Shown: in pieces, positions 33,665 through 43,108 of the stretch
Layout of the letters: every line of letters begins with the position of its first letter
How positions within the stretch are numbered: position 1 is the first letter of the stretch
Made by a program: the position numbers and the translations under genes
Assembly: GCF_015234515.1 (NCBI RefSeq)
Contig: NZ_JADGMY010000034.1
Location: forward strand, 32,378-96,377
Direction: 5' to 3'
Origin: Cellulomonas sp.
GTDB taxonomy: Bacteria; Actinomycetota; Actinomycetes; Actinomycetales; Cellulomonadaceae
DNA length: 64,000 nucleotides
The notes under the pieces: generated by a model
Database searches by the model: none
What the model saw: the letters and a program-made list of their open reading frames with translations, nothing else
Told to the model about the DNA's origin: nothing

Positions 33665-34669
33665 GTGGAACCTGTGCTGGTCGTCTTCGTCGTCGCGCTC
33701 GCTCTCGGGTTCGACTACACGAACGGTTTCCACGACGCCGCCAACGCGATCGCCACGTCGGTCTCGACGCGCGCGCTCACGCCGCGGGCGGCGCTCATCA
33801 TGGCCGCGGTCATGAACTTCCTGGGCGCGCTGCTCGGCACCGAGGTCGCCGAGACGATCGCGACCCAGATCGTGGACCTGCAGTCGGCGTCGTCCCACAG
33901 CGCGCTCGTCGTCATCCTGTGCGCGCTCGTCGGCGCCATCACCTGGAACCTCGTCACGTGGTGGTTCGGGCTGCCCTCGTCCTCGACGCACGCCCTCATC
34001 GGCGGGCTCGTGGGAGCGGGTCTCGCCGGCGGGTTCGGCGTGTACGGCAGCTCGATCGTCGACAAGGTCGTCCTGCCGATGGTCTTCTCGCCCCTGATCG
34101 GGTTCACCCTCGCGTTCTTCGTGATGGTCGGCCTGCTGTGGCTCATCCGGAACCGGCCGCCCGCGCGGACCAACCGCCGCTTCCGGTTCGCGCAGACGGT
34201 CTCCGCGGCCGCCATGGCGCTCGGCCACGGCCTGCAGGACGCGCAGAAGACCATGGGCGTCATCTACCTGGCGCTGCTCACCGCCAACTGGGCGGACCCC
34301 GAGCACGGCATCCCCCTGTGGGTCAAGCTGGCGGCTGCCGGGGCGATCTCGCTCGGCACGTACGCGGGCGGGTGGCGCATCATGCGCACCCTGGGACGCA
34401 AGATCATCGAGCTCGACCCCGCGCGCGGGTTCGTCGCCGAGTCGGTCTCGGCCGTCGTGCTCTACGTCAACGCGTTCTACCTGCACGCGCCGGTGTCGAC
34501 GACGCACACGATCACCTCGGCGATCATGGGCGTCGGCGCGACCAAGCGCCTGTCGGCCGTGCGCTGGGGAGTCGCCAAGAACATCGCCGGTGCGTGGATC
34601 CTCACGATCCCCGCAGCAGCCGCGGTGGCCGCCGTCGTGTTCTGGATCGTGCACCCGATCCTGGGCTGA
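33665..34669 (+). CDS. pit: Low-affinity inorganic phosphate transporter, Pit family
   Basis: 334 aa, about 8-10 membrane helices. The two inverted Pit signatures are present: NGFHDAANAIATSVST near residue 20 and PVSTTHTITSAIMGVGAT near residue 275. It imports metal-phosphate with protons. GTG at 33665, six bases after DUF47. Convergent with the mutT1-ppk1-mshD operon (4 bases between stops), making a phosphate/polyphosphate block. Confidence 0.95.
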   Translation: MEPVLVVFVVALALGFDYTNGFHDAANAIATSVSTRALTPRAALIMAAVMNFLGALLGTEVAETIATQIVDLQSASSHSALVVILCALVGAITWNLVTWWFGLPSSSTHALIGGLVGAGLAGGFGVYGSSIVDKVVLPMVFSPLIGFTLAFFVMVGLLWLIRNRPPARTNRRFRFAQTVSAAAMALGHGLQDAQKTMGVIYLALLTANWADPEHGIPLWVKLAAAGAISLGTYAGGWRIMRTLGRKIIELDPARGFVAESVSAVVLYVNAFYLHAPVSTTHTITSAIMGVGATKRLSAVRWGVAKNIAGAWILTIPAAAAVAAVVFWIVHPILG

Positions 34670-34673
34670 GGCC

Positions 34674-35654
34674 TCAGTCGGGCGTCGCCGGCGACGGGTG
34701 GCGCTCGACCGCCAGCACCCGGACGCCGCGCGGCGTCTCGCCCCGGTGCGCCACGAGCAGCTCCGCCGGCGCCAGGAACGGGTTCTTCTCGGGCAGGGCG
34801 TCGGCGACCTGCCGACGGCTGTGCTCGGCGAGCACGTCCAGCACCGTCGGCATCACGGGGCGGTGCGTGCACAGCACCGCGTCGCGGGGGTCGACCAGCA
34901 GCTCCTGGACGATGGCGCCGACGTGCGCCGGTGACTCGTCGTGCTTCGCCTCGGTGAGGCCGTCGGCGACCTCGGGCCGGACCCCGGCCGCCGTCGCGTA
35001 CGGGGCGACGCTCGCGGCGCACCGTTCCCAGCGGCTGGTCACGACGCGGCCGACGCCGAACGCGGCCAGGACGGGCACCGCGGCCACCGCCTGCCGCAGC
35101 CCGAGGCCGGTCAGCGGGCGGTCCTCCTCGTCACCGCCCCACAGGCTGCGCTTGCGGGCCTGCCCGTGGCGCGCGACCACGAGGGACCGCGTGCTCAGCC
35201 GGCCCCGCTCGTGCGCCTCGACGAGGGCGTCGAGGGGGCGCCGGTCGGCGCCCCGCGTCAGGCGCCGTGCGGCGTCCCCGACGTCGAACCACTCCCACAG
35301 GTCGATCTCCGCGCGGTCGGCGTGCGCCACCGGGGGGCGGGCACCCAGCGGTGCCTCGTCGCCGCGACCACCCTGCCGGGCCGCCCAGTAGTGCACGAGC
35401 TTGCGCCGGCCGTCGGACAGGCGGTACTCGAGCCCGGGCAGCGGGATCCCGAGCACCACGGCCATGCCCGTCTCCTCCTCGACCTCCCGGACCGCCGCGA
35501 CGGGCGCGATCTCACCGGGGTCGAGCTTGCCCTTGGGCCACGACCAGTCCCGGTACCGCGGGCGGTGCACGAGCGCGACCTGCAGGCGTCCCGTGCGCAC
35601 GCGCCACACCAGCGCCCCGGCGGCCACGACGGGGGCAGGGGCGGGCGCCTTCAC
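34674..35654 (-). CDS. mutT1: MutT1-type Nudix hydrolase fused to histidine phosphatase
   Basis: 326 aa. The N-terminal Nudix domain (residues ~10-150) has the box GKLDPGEIAPVAAVREVEEE followed by TGM. The C-terminal phosphoglycerate-mutase-like domain (~165-326) has VARHGQARKR and CTHRPVMP. This fusion is the mycobacterial MutT1 design, which degrades 8-oxo-dGTP and diadenosine polyphosphates in two steps. GTG at 35654 overlaps the ppk1 stop as GTGA, so it is translationally coupled to ppk1. Confidence 0.9.
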   Translation of the reverse strand: MKAPAPAPVVAAGALVWRVRTGRLQVALVHRPRYRDWSWPKGKLDPGEIAPVAAVREVEEETGMAVVLGIPLPGLEYRLSDGRRKLVHYWAARQGGRGDEAPLGARPPVAHADRAEIDLWEWFDVGDAARRLTRGADRRPLDALVEAHERGRLSTRSLVVARHGQARKRSLWGGDEEDRPLTGLGLRQAVAAVPVLAAFGVGRVVTSRWERCAASVAPYATAAGVRPEVADGLTEAKHDESPAHVGAIVQELLVDPRDAVLCTHRPVMPTVLDVLAEHSRRQVADALPEKNPFLAPAELLVAHRGETPRGVRVLAVERHPSPATPD

Positions 35655-37888
35655 CGCGCAGCGCCCGGACGACGCCTCTGGCGGTGGATCAGCACCTCCT
35701 GCAGGTCCACCAGCGGTCCGTCGGGACCGACGTGGTGCCGGACCCACTCGCCGTCCGGCTGCAGGTGCCACGACGACGTCGCGTCGTCCATGGACTCCTC
35801 GAGGTAGTCGACGAGCTCGCGGACCTGCGCGGGGTCCGCGACGCGGACCAGTGCCTCGACGCGGCGGTCGAGGTTGCGGTGCATGAGGTCGGCCGAGCCG
35901 ATGTAGACCTCGGGCCCTTCGAACCCGTCCTCGCCGGGTGTCGCGACCGTGTGGCAGAACGCGAACACGCGGGAGTGCTCGAGGAACCGCCCCAGGATCG
36001 AGCGCACCCGGATCGTCGCGGACATGCCCGGGACCCCCGGGCGCAGCGCGCAGATCCCGCGCACGTTGATGTCGACCGGGACGCCCGCCTGCGACGCGCG
36101 GTACAGGGCGTCGATGATGGCCTCGTCGACCATCGAGTTCACCTTGATCCTGATCCACGCCGGCTCGCCGCGCCGGGCGGCCTCGGCCTCGCGCTCGATG
36201 CGCTCCAGCAGCCCCGAGCGCACGGAGCGCGGTGCCACCAGCAGGCGGTGGAACCGGGACTTGGGCGCGTACCCCGACAGCTGGTTGAACAGACGCGTGA
36301 GGTCCTGGCCGACGTCCGGGTCGGCGGTCAGCAGCCCGAGGTCGGTGTACAGGCGCGCCGTCTTCGGGTGGTAGTTGCCCGTGCCGACGTGGCTGTAGCG
36401 GCGCAGGCCGTCGGCCTCCTGCCGCACGACGAGCGACAGCTTGCAGTGCGTCTTGAGCCCCACGATCCCGTAGACGACGTGCACGCCCGCCTGCTCGAGC
36501 TTGCGGGCCCACGAGATGTTGTTCTGCTCGTCGAACCGTGCCTTGATCTCGACGAGCGCGAGGACCTGCTTGCCGGCCTGCGCCGCGTCGATGAGGGCGT
36601 CGACGATGGGGGAGTCGCCCGACGTGCGGTACAGCGTCTGCTTGATGGCCAGCACGGCGGGGTCGGCCGCCGCCTGCTCGAGGAACGTCTGCACGGACGT
36701 CGAGAACGAGTCGTACGGGTGGTGCAGCAGGATGTCGCGGGCGCGGATCGCCGCGAACACGTCGGTGGCCGACGCGGACTCCACCTCGGCCAGGTGCCGG
36801 TGCGTCACCGGGACGAACCGCGGGAACTGCAGCTCGGGGCGGTCCTGGTCGGCGATGAGGTTCAGACCCGTGTGGTCCAGCGGCGCGGGGAGCTCGTACA
36901 CGTCGTCCTCGGACATGGCGAGCTCGCGCACCAGGAACTTGCGGACGCGCGGGCTGATGCCCTCGGCGACCTCGAGGCGCACCGGCGGGCCGAAGCGGCG
37001 CCGCAGGAGCTCCTTCTCCATCGCCTTGAGGAGGTTCTCCGCGTCGTCCTCCTCGACCTCGAAGTCCTCGTTCCGGGTGATGCGGAACGTGTGGAACTCA
37101 CGGACCTCCATGCCGGGGAACAGCATGTCGAGGTGCTGGGCGATGACGTCCTCGACGGGCACGAACGACATGGGCCCGCGCTCGGGGGCGGCGGTCTGCG
37201 GGACGGGCGCCGACGGGCGGCCGGCCGCGTCGACGGCGATGTACCGCGGCAGCAGCGGCGGCACCTTGACCCGCGCGAAGTGCTCCTTGCCCGTCGCCGG
37301 GTTGACGACGCTCACGGCGAGGTTCAGCGAGAGCCCCGAGATGTACGGGAACGGGTGCGCCGGGTCCACGGCGAGCGGCGTCAGCACCGGGAAGATCTGC
37401 CGGCGGAAGAACTTGTGCAGGCGGTCCTGCTCGGCGTCGCCCAGGTCGTCCCAGCGCACGATCGTGATGCCCTCGGCGGCGAGCGCCGGCTGGACGTCGC
37501 GCGTCAGCACCTGCGCGTGGCGCTCCATGAGGGTGTGCGCACGCTCGCTGATCGCCTCGAGGACCTGCCGCGGGGACAGCCCCGAGGCCGCGGTGACGGC
37601 GATCCCGGTCGCGATGCGCCGCTTGAGCCCGGCGACCCGCACCATGAAGAACTCGTCGAGGTTGGACGCGAAGATCGCCAGGAACCGCACCCGTTCCAGC
37701 AGCGGCAGGCTCGCGTCCTCCGCGAGCTCCAGGACGCGCTGGTTGAACGCCAGCCAGGACAGCTCCCGGTCGAGGAAGCGGTCCTCGGGCAGCGGCTCGT
37801 GCAGCGCGGGCGCGAGCGCCTCGGGGGCCTCCACGTGCTCGGCGATCCGTTCCGCCAGCGCCGGGTCGATGGGGGGAGCGTCGGTCAT
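35651..37888 (-). CDS. ppk1: Polyphosphate kinase 1 (RNA degradosome type)
   Basis: 745 aa. It makes polyphosphate from ATP. RELSWLAFNQRVLE begins the N domain, SGLSLNLAV is in the head domain, the autophosphorylated histidine is in GLKTHCKLSLVV and HVGTGNYHPKTARLYTD follows. Length is slightly above the ~690 of E. coli PPK1. ATG at 37888 overlaps the mshD stop as ATGA. The middle gene of mshD-ppk1-mutT1, next to the Pit transporter. Confidence 0.96.
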   Translation of the reverse strand: MTDAPPIDPALAERIAEHVEAPEALAPALHEPLPEDRFLDRELSWLAFNQRVLELAEDASLPLLERVRFLAIFASNLDEFFMVRVAGLKRRIATGIAVTAASGLSPRQVLEAISERAHTLMERHAQVLTRDVQPALAAEGITIVRWDDLGDAEQDRLHKFFRRQIFPVLTPLAVDPAHPFPYISGLSLNLAVSVVNPATGKEHFARVKVPPLLPRYIAVDAAGRPSAPVPQTAAPERGPMSFVPVEDVIAQHLDMLFPGMEVREFHTFRITRNEDFEVEEDDAENLLKAMEKELLRRRFGPPVRLEVAEGISPRVRKFLVRELAMSEDDVYELPAPLDHTGLNLIADQDRPELQFPRFVPVTHRHLAEVESASATDVFAAIRARDILLHHPYDSFSTSVQTFLEQAAADPAVLAIKQTLYRTSGDSPIVDALIDAAQAGKQVLALVEIKARFDEQNNISWARKLEQAGVHVVYGIVGLKTHCKLSLVVRQEADGLRRYSHVGTGNYHPKTARLYTDLGLLTADPDVGQDLTRLFNQLSGYAPKSRFHRLLVAPRSVRSGLLERIEREAEAARRGEPAWIRIKVNSMVDEAIIDALYRASQAGVPVDINVRGICALRPGVPGMSATIRVRSILGRFLEHSRVFAFCHTVATPGEDGFEGPEVYIGSADLMHRNLDRRVEALVRVADPAQVRELVDYLEESMDDATSSWHLQPDGEWVRHHVGPDGPLVDLQEVLIHRQRRRPGAAR

Positions 37889-38952
37889 GTGCTCATCGTG
37901 GCACCGTCGGGTGGACTCGTCGTGTCGGCGTCGTCCGCCTGGACGACCGGTGTCCCGCGGGGCGGGCTGCCGGCCGCGGGGGGACCGAACATGACGTCGA
38001 CCGCCGTCCGGGCGAACCCGGCGCGCTCGTAGGTGTGCACCGCGACCGTGTTCTCCGCGCCGGTGTAGAGGATGACGGTGCGCAGCCCCCGGTCACGGAG
38101 GTGGGCCAGCCCCAGCGAGGTCAGCGCACGGCCCATCCCCAGACCCTGCGCGAGCGGGTCGACGCCCACGACGTAGATCTCGCCGACCTCCTCGCCCGGT
38201 GCGCCGTCCGGCGCGGTGCCCGCGGGGTGGACCTTGGTCCACACCGACCCGAGCAGCCGGCCGTCCCGCTCCGCCAGCAGGAAGCCGGCAGGGTCGAACC
38301 ACGGCTCCGCCTCGCGCGCCCGCAGGTCTGCCGAGGTCATCCGGCCCTGCTCCGGGTGGTGCGCGAACGCGCGGGCGTTGACCCGCCGCCACGCCTCCTC
38401 GTCCTGCCCGGGCACGAACGGGCGCACCTCGACGCCCTGCGGGAGCCGCGGGGCCGCCGGGGGGTGCTCCGTCAGGTCGAGCGCCATGCGCCACAGCTCG
38501 CGCACCACGACCATGCCCATCGCCGTGGCGGTGGCCCGGGCGGCAGGCAGGTCGCCGTGCGCCCAGACCTGCAGCCGACGTCCGGGGACCCGCTCGGCCT
38601 CGTGCACGGCACGCGCCAGCAGCGCGCGTCCGACGCCGTGGCGACGGTGGGCCGGGTCGACGACGAGCTCGGCGCGGGCGGTGGTCGAGCTGCCCACGTC
38701 GAGCTGCGCGTACCCGACGAGCCCGGCGTCGGTGCCGTCGGGCACGTCGCCGCCGGTGGGCTGCGTGGCGAGCAGGTGGACGACCGGGGCCTGGTCGTCG
38801 GACAGCCACAGCAGGGGCTGCTCGGACAGGGGCGGCACCCCGTCGTGGCGCATCGCCTCGTGGTGCAGCATCCGGACGGCGTCCGCCCGCGACGCGGGCA
38901 GGGGACCGGTGACGGCCGTGAACGACGTCGGGACCTCGGTGTCGGACGACAT
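37885..38952 (-). CDS. mshD: Mycothiol synthase (two GNAT domains)
   Basis: 355 aa. Two tandem N-acetyltransferase folds: acetyl-CoA loops RRHGVGRALLARA in the first half and GLGMGRALTSLGL in the second. It catalyses acetylation of Cys-GlcN-Ins, the last step of mycothiol synthesis, specific to actinobacteria. VEVRPFVPGQDEEAWRRVN and FAHHPEQGRMT are typical MshD segments. ATG at 38952; first gene of the operon with ppk1 and mutT1. Confidence 0.92.
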   Translation of the reverse strand: MSSDTEVPTSFTAVTGPLPASRADAVRMLHHEAMRHDGVPPLSEQPLLWLSDDQAPVVHLLATQPTGGDVPDGTDAGLVGYAQLDVGSSTTARAELVVDPAHRRHGVGRALLARAVHEAERVPGRRLQVWAHGDLPAARATATAMGMVVVRELWRMALDLTEHPPAAPRLPQGVEVRPFVPGQDEEAWRRVNARAFAHHPEQGRMTSADLRAREAEPWFDPAGFLLAERDGRLLGSVWTKVHPAGTAPDGAPGEEVGEIYVVGVDPLAQGLGMGRALTSLGLAHLRDRGLRTVILYTGAENTVAVHTYERAGFARTAVDVMFGPPAAGSPPRGTPVVQADDADTTSPPDGATMST

Positions 38953-39073
38953 GCGCCCATCCCATCACGGACGGCGCCGCCGGGGCCCTGATCCCGGGGT
39001 GATCCGTCGGTGCGCGCCGCGGCCGCGTCGGCTGGGCACCCCCTCCCGGATCTCCCGGTACCGTGGACGCGCC

Positions 39074-40324
39074 ATGCCCCGTCCTCCCACGCACCCGCCG
39101 GCTCCGGAGGGCCGACGTGCGCGCCGGGACCGGAGCCGGCCGCGGACCGTCGAGGTGGACGTCGTCGTCGTGGGGGCCGGACAGGCCGGCCTGTCCACCG
39201 CGTACCACCTGCACCGCACCGGCCTGGTGCCCGTCGGCTCGGCCGGCTGGGAGCGGGCGCGCGGCACCTACGTCGTCCTCGACGACAACCCGCGTGCGGG
39301 CGGTGCGTGGCAGCACCGGTGGCGCTCGCTGACGATGGCCGACGCCCACCGCGTGCACGACCTGCCGGGCATGCCGTTGACGATCGTGGACGCGTCCGAG
39401 GCGGCCGCCGACGCCGTCCCGTACTACTTCGCGCAGTACGAGGAGGCCTTCGGGCTGAACGTGCAGCGTCCGGTCCGCGTCGAGCGCGTCGAGCGGGCCG
39501 AGGAGGCCGAGAGGGACGACCCGCGGTTCGTCGTGACGACCCGGCACGTCGAGCACCCCGACGAGGTCGTCGTCTGGTCCGCGCGAGGGATCGTCAACGC
39601 GTCGGGCACGTGGGGCAAGCCGTTCTGGCCGGCGTACCCGGGCCGGGCGACGTTCCGGGGCCGGCAGCTGCACACGCGCGACTTCCGCACGGCGGCCGAT
39701 CTCGCGGACGGCCACGTCGTGGTGGTCGGGGGCGGGACCTCGGCAGTCCAGCTGCTGCTGCAGATCGCGCAGGTCACGACGACGACGTGGGTCACCCGCC
39801 GGCCGCCGGTGTGGACGGAGGCGGAGTTCACCCCCGAGCTGGGCCGCGACGCCGTCGGGCGCGTCGAGGACCGCGTGCGCGCCGGGCTGGTGCCCGAGTC
39901 CGTGGTGTCGGTGACGGGCCTGCCGCTGACGGCGGCGTACCGCGCCGGGATCGACGCCGGCGTGCTGCGGGCGCGCCCGGTGTTCTCCCGCATCGTGCCC
40001 GAGGGCGTCGAGTGGGAGCCGGGTGCGGGTGGCCTCCCCGGTCCGCGCGGCGACGGCGGTGCCGGCACCGGCGGGTGGGTCGACGGCCCGCCGTCCGTGG
40101 CGGCGCGCACGATCCTGTGGGCCACGGGCTTCCGGGCGTCCCTCGACCACCTCGCGCCACTGGGTCTGCGTGGCCCCGGTGGCGGCATCACGATGGACGG
40201 CACCCAGGTGGTCGCCGAGCCGCGCGTGCAGCTCGTCGGCTACGGCCCGAGCGCGTCGACGATCGGCGCCAACCGCGCCGGCCGGGAGGCCGCCCGCCGC
40301 CTGCGCCGCGCGCTGGGCTGGTAG
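39074..40324 (+). CDS. FAD-dependent NAD(P)-binding flavoprotein, monooxygenase-like
   Basis: 416 aa. The FAD dinucleotide motif VVVVGAGQAGLSTAY is near residue 30. NPRAGGAWQHRW and a second Rossmann motif VVVVGGGTSAVQLLLQ near residue 215 match the CzcO/flavin-containing monooxygenase-like group, and ILWATGFRASLDHLAPL closes the fold. It lacks a perfect FxGxxxHxxxY/F fingerprint (FRGRQLHTRDF), a variant of it. ATG at 39074 with TACCGT nine bases before, possibly leaderless. The substrate is unknown. Confidence 0.82.
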   Translation: MPRPPTHPPAPEGRRARRDRSRPRTVEVDVVVVGAGQAGLSTAYHLHRTGLVPVGSAGWERARGTYVVLDDNPRAGGAWQHRWRSLTMADAHRVHDLPGMPLTIVDASEAAADAVPYYFAQYEEAFGLNVQRPVRVERVERAEEAERDDPRFVVTTRHVEHPDEVVVWSARGIVNASGTWGKPFWPAYPGRATFRGRQLHTRDFRTAADLADGHVVVVGGGTSAVQLLLQIAQVTTTTWVTRRPPVWTEAEFTPELGRDAVGRVEDRVRAGLVPESVVSVTGLPLTAAYRAGIDAGVLRARPVFSRIVPEGVEWEPGAGGLPGPRGDGGAGTGGWVDGPPSVAARTILWATGFRASLDHLAPLGLRGPGGGITMDGTQVVAEPRVQLVGYGPSASTIGANRAGREAARRLRRALGW

Positions 40325-40345
40325 CACCCGCGGGGTCGGAACACC

Positions 40346-40407
40346 CGGAAGTGGTCACACCGGGGACCTTCCCGGGGTTCTCCTTCCGGCAGATGTGACC
40401 ATTTCCG
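40346..40407. repeat. Hairpin repeat with CGGAAGTGGTC arms, left copy
   Basis: CGGAAGTGGTCACA (40346-40359) pairs with TGTGACCATTTCCG (40394-40407), 13 of 14 positions. It lies between the flavoprotein stop and the stop of the frameshifted DUF559-type gene. Related hairpins lie on that gene's other side. Confidence 0.7.
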
Positions 40408-40412
40408 CGGGG

Positions 40413-41353
40413 TCACGTCAGGCGGGCCCGTAGGCGGGCTCGGCCGGACGCCGTCAGGGTCGAGGTGCGCAGCAGGTCGAGCCACGGGCGGATCCGGGCA
40501 GGTGCGTGAGGGCGCCCGAGTGTGCTGTCGATGTCGCGGAGCACCGCGACAGGGTCCCGGCACAGGTCGGCCGCGACGTAGCCTCGCCTCGTCCACCCGG
40601 CGGCCGTCAGTGCCCGGTCCCGTCGGAGATCCCTCGCGTGAGCCTGCGCCGTGCGGTGGACGCCACCGTCGTACTCGTGCAGCACCCGCGTCGCGGGGAG
40701 CCACAGGTCGCCCCGCGCCACGAACACGCCGTCCGCCGTCCGGACGACGTGCTGCGGGATCACCGGCGCACCCACGGTGACGTGCAGCAGGCGCAGCACG
40801 GTCTCCCACGGTGACTCGCTGCGAGGATCCGCGAGGCCGAGCGCCCGACGCAGCAACGGCGCACCCCGGCCGCGTTGCCCGACCACCTCCGCGATCTCGT
40901 CGGCAGCGCAGCCGCCGCGCAGGGCGGAGTCGACCAGCACGACCAGGTCGAGCAGCCCGAGGTCGCGTGCGCACGCGAGCAGCGCGGTCGCCGGTGTCGC
41001 CACCCGGACGCCGTCGACGCGGATCGCGGGCACGTCGCGTGCGACGCGGGTCACGCGGACCCCCTCGCGCCGGGACCGCGGCTGGGCGCCCGGTTGGTCG
41101 ACCAGCACCGGGAGGTCGGCAGGGAGCGCAGGCAGCCACCACCGTGCAGACGCGCGGCCGTGAGGTGCGAGAACGCTGCGGACGCGGGCAGCACCGCCTG
41201 CCACGCGGCGAGGTCCACCGTCGAGGGGCGCCGGTGCAGCCCGTGCGCGACGCGGACCCAGCCGGGCCCGCACCTGCGCCCTACGAGCACCCCGTGCGAG
41301 CCGTCCCTGTCCACCGGACGAGCCTCGCGCACCCACGAGCACGACGGAGGCAC
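40413..41353 (-). pseudogene. DUF559-type endonuclease-like gene, broken by a frameshift
   Basis: Two overlapping frames together give one ~310 aa protein: an N-terminal helix-turn-helix-like part (from GTG 41353, ending ARLHG) and a C-terminal Vsr-like DUF559 domain (SPWETVLRLLHV, LHEYDGG, DLRRDRALTAAGW). They join at about 41142, where CAC-GG-TGG-TGG lacks one base; restoring it gives HGWWLPALPADLP. The family is abundant in actinobacteria and related to restriction or very-short-patch-repair nucleases or AbiEi-like proteins. A one-base sequencing error is the alternative. Hairpin repeats flank it. Confidence 0.75.
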
Positions 41354-41418
41354 CGCACGCAGACCTCGTGGACGACGTTCCCGCAGGCGGCGCCTGTGGT
41401 CGGGTCGGCAGGCCCGGA

Positions 41419-41480
41419 CGGAAGTGGTCAGGTCTGCCGATCCGTGGGTGCGGAAGTGGTCACGTCCGCGACCACATCCG
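41419..41480. repeat. Hairpin repeat with CGGAAGTGGTC arms, right copies
   Basis: CGGAAGTGGTCA at 41419-41430, then CGGAAGTGGTC at 41451-41461 paired with GACCACATCCG at 41470-41480. The same arm sequence as the element at 40346-40407, on the far side of the frameshifted gene. Confidence 0.65.
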
Positions 41481-41503
41481 GCTGCGCTCGGCGCCGGGGA
41501 CGG

Positions 41504-41538
41504 GTCGGCCCCGCCCTGGAGGGGAGGGCGGGGCCGAC
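41504..41538 (-). terminator. Hairpin terminator after GH5
   Basis: Perfect 14-base arms (41504-41517, 41525-41538) with a 7-base loop, 34 bases downstream of the GH5 stop. Confidence 0.7.
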
Positions 41539-41572
41539 GGTGACGCGCGCGTGGCGCGTCGGTACGGGTGGG

Positions 41573-42997
41573 TCAGCGGCAGCTCACCGCGACCGCGCCG
41601 GTCGGGGCGGAGCCGGAGCCGATGAACCCGTAGGTCACGGTCTGCCCGGCGCCCAGCCGGCCGTTCCAGGCCGCGTTCGTGGCGGTCACCGTGCTGCCGG
41701 TGCTGCTGAACGTGGCGCTCCAGCCCTGCGAGACGGACGCACCGCCGGGCAGGGTGAAGGAGGTCGTCCAGCCGGACAGGGCGGCGGACCCCGCCGTGAC
41801 GTCGACCGTCCCCTGGAACCCGCCGGGCCACGCGTTGGAGACCGTGAGCCGCGCCGTGCACGCCCCGCCCGGGCTCGTCGTGGGCGTCGCCGTGGGGGTG
41901 GGCGTGGCGGTCGGCGTGGCGGTCACCGTCGGGCTCGCCGTCGGCGTGGGCGTCACGGTCGGAGTGACCGTCGGCGTCGGCGTCGCACCGGAGAAGAACG
42001 TGGCCGTCCGCGCGGTCGCCCTGATGCCGTGGGGGCCGTCGAAGATCAGCGTGCCCCAGGCCGTCTTCTGGGCCGGGTCGAAGTTCGTGACCATGTCGAG
42101 GTACTCGACACCGCCGCCGTTGCCCGACCACGACCAGCCGTAGTAGCCGATGCCGCGCGCGACGGCCTCCCGCATGATCGTCGCCTCGTCGGGGTTGCCG
42201 TCCGAGTGGTCGTGCCCGAACTCGCCGATGACGAGCGGCAGGTCCTTCGCCGCGAAGGCGTCCAGGTAGGACGTGATGGTGGACGCCTGGGCGTACACGC
42301 CGTACATGTGGACGGAGAACAGGGTGTTGTGCTCGGGGTCGGCGGCGGCGACGGTGGCGGCCGTGTCGCGCATGACGCCCTTCCAGTCCTGGCCCCAGTT
42401 GGGTGCGTCGACGACGATGTTGTGACGCAGGCCGGCCGCGCGGACCTTCTTGATGGCGTTGGCCGTGTCGGTCGTCCAGGCGGTGACCTGCGGCTCGTTG
42501 TTGCCCGTCGGCTCGTTGCCGATGTTGATCTGGATGAAGTCCTCGGTGCCCTGCAGCGCGGACCTCAGCGAGATGAAGTAGTCGGCGGCGGTGTCCAGGC
42601 TCACGGCGCCCGACTGCTCGCCGTAGCCGGTGGTGTCGTGGTTCTCGAGCATGCAGACCAGCTGGTTGGCCCGGCACAGGGCGATGACGTTCGCGACGTC
42701 GGTCGCGTCGTTCTCGGTCCAGCGGTCGCCGCCGGACAGCACGACGCGCAGCGCGTTGGCGCCGGCGGCCCGGATGGCAGGGATCGCCGTGGGTGTCTGC
42801 GAGGTGTACCAGGTGTGCGCGTGGCTGACGCCGCGCGCGACGAAGGGGGTGCCGTTCTGCTCGACGAGCCGGGCGCCCGAGATGTGCAGGCCGACGGGAT
42901 CGGCCGCGGTGGCGGTGGTGGCGGCGGTGGTGATCCCGCCGACCACCAGGAGCGCGGTGGCACAGGCTGCTGCCGCGCGCAGGGAGGTGCTCTTCAT
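41573..42997 (-). CDS. Secreted GH5 endo-beta-1,4-mannanase with C-terminal CBM2
   Basis: 474 aa. The signal peptide covers residues 1-31 (cut after TATA). The GH5 catalytic domain runs ~33-340; GLHISGARLVEQNG, HAHTWY and ENHDTTGYGEQSG resemble streptomycete subfamily-8 mannanases more than cellulases. The acid/base Glu is in NIGNEPTGN and the nucleophile Glu in LVIGEFGHD. A Thr/Pro linker (~345-372) leads to a cellulose-binding CBM2 with paired cysteines and conserved tryptophans. ATG at 42997 follows GAGGACG. Two GAAGCG palindromes upstream suggest LacI-type control. Confidence 0.9.
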   Translation of the reverse strand: MKSTSLRAAAACATALLVVGGITTAATTATAADPVGLHISGARLVEQNGTPFVARGVSHAHTWYTSQTPTAIPAIRAAGANALRVVLSGGDRWTENDATDVANVIALCRANQLVCMLENHDTTGYGEQSGAVSLDTAADYFISLRSALQGTEDFIQINIGNEPTGNNEPQVTAWTTDTANAIKKVRAAGLRHNIVVDAPNWGQDWKGVMRDTAATVAAADPEHNTLFSVHMYGVYAQASTITSYLDAFAAKDLPLVIGEFGHDHSDGNPDEATIMREAVARGIGYYGWSWSGNGGGVEYLDMVTNFDPAQKTAWGTLIFDGPHGIRATARTATFFSGATPTPTVTPTVTPTPTASPTVTATPTATPTPTATPTTSPGGACTARLTVSNAWPGGFQGTVDVTAGSAALSGWTTSFTLPGGASVSQGWSATFSSTGSTVTATNAAWNGRLGAGQTVTYGFIGSGSAPTGAVAVSCR

Positions 42998-43108
42998 CGA
43001 CGTCCTCGTTCCGCGAAAGGTGTCCGGGGTCCGCCGTCGCCGCCGACGTGCGGCGGGACGGGGGTGCGGGCGTCAGAAAACCAGCGGGCCCCGGGCCCCT
43101 CCATCGGT

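Noticed and set aside
30485..34654. Very long minus-strand open frame (1389 codons) spanning the sugar porter and the phosphate operon
   Set aside because: Only 30485-31951 resembles a protein family. The rest is antisense to DUF47 and pit, a GC-bias shadow.
41573..42997. Cellulase assignment for the GH5-CBM2 enzyme
   Set aside because: The CBM2 binds cellulose, but the catalytic domain segments match streptomycete GH5 subfamily-8 mannanases better.
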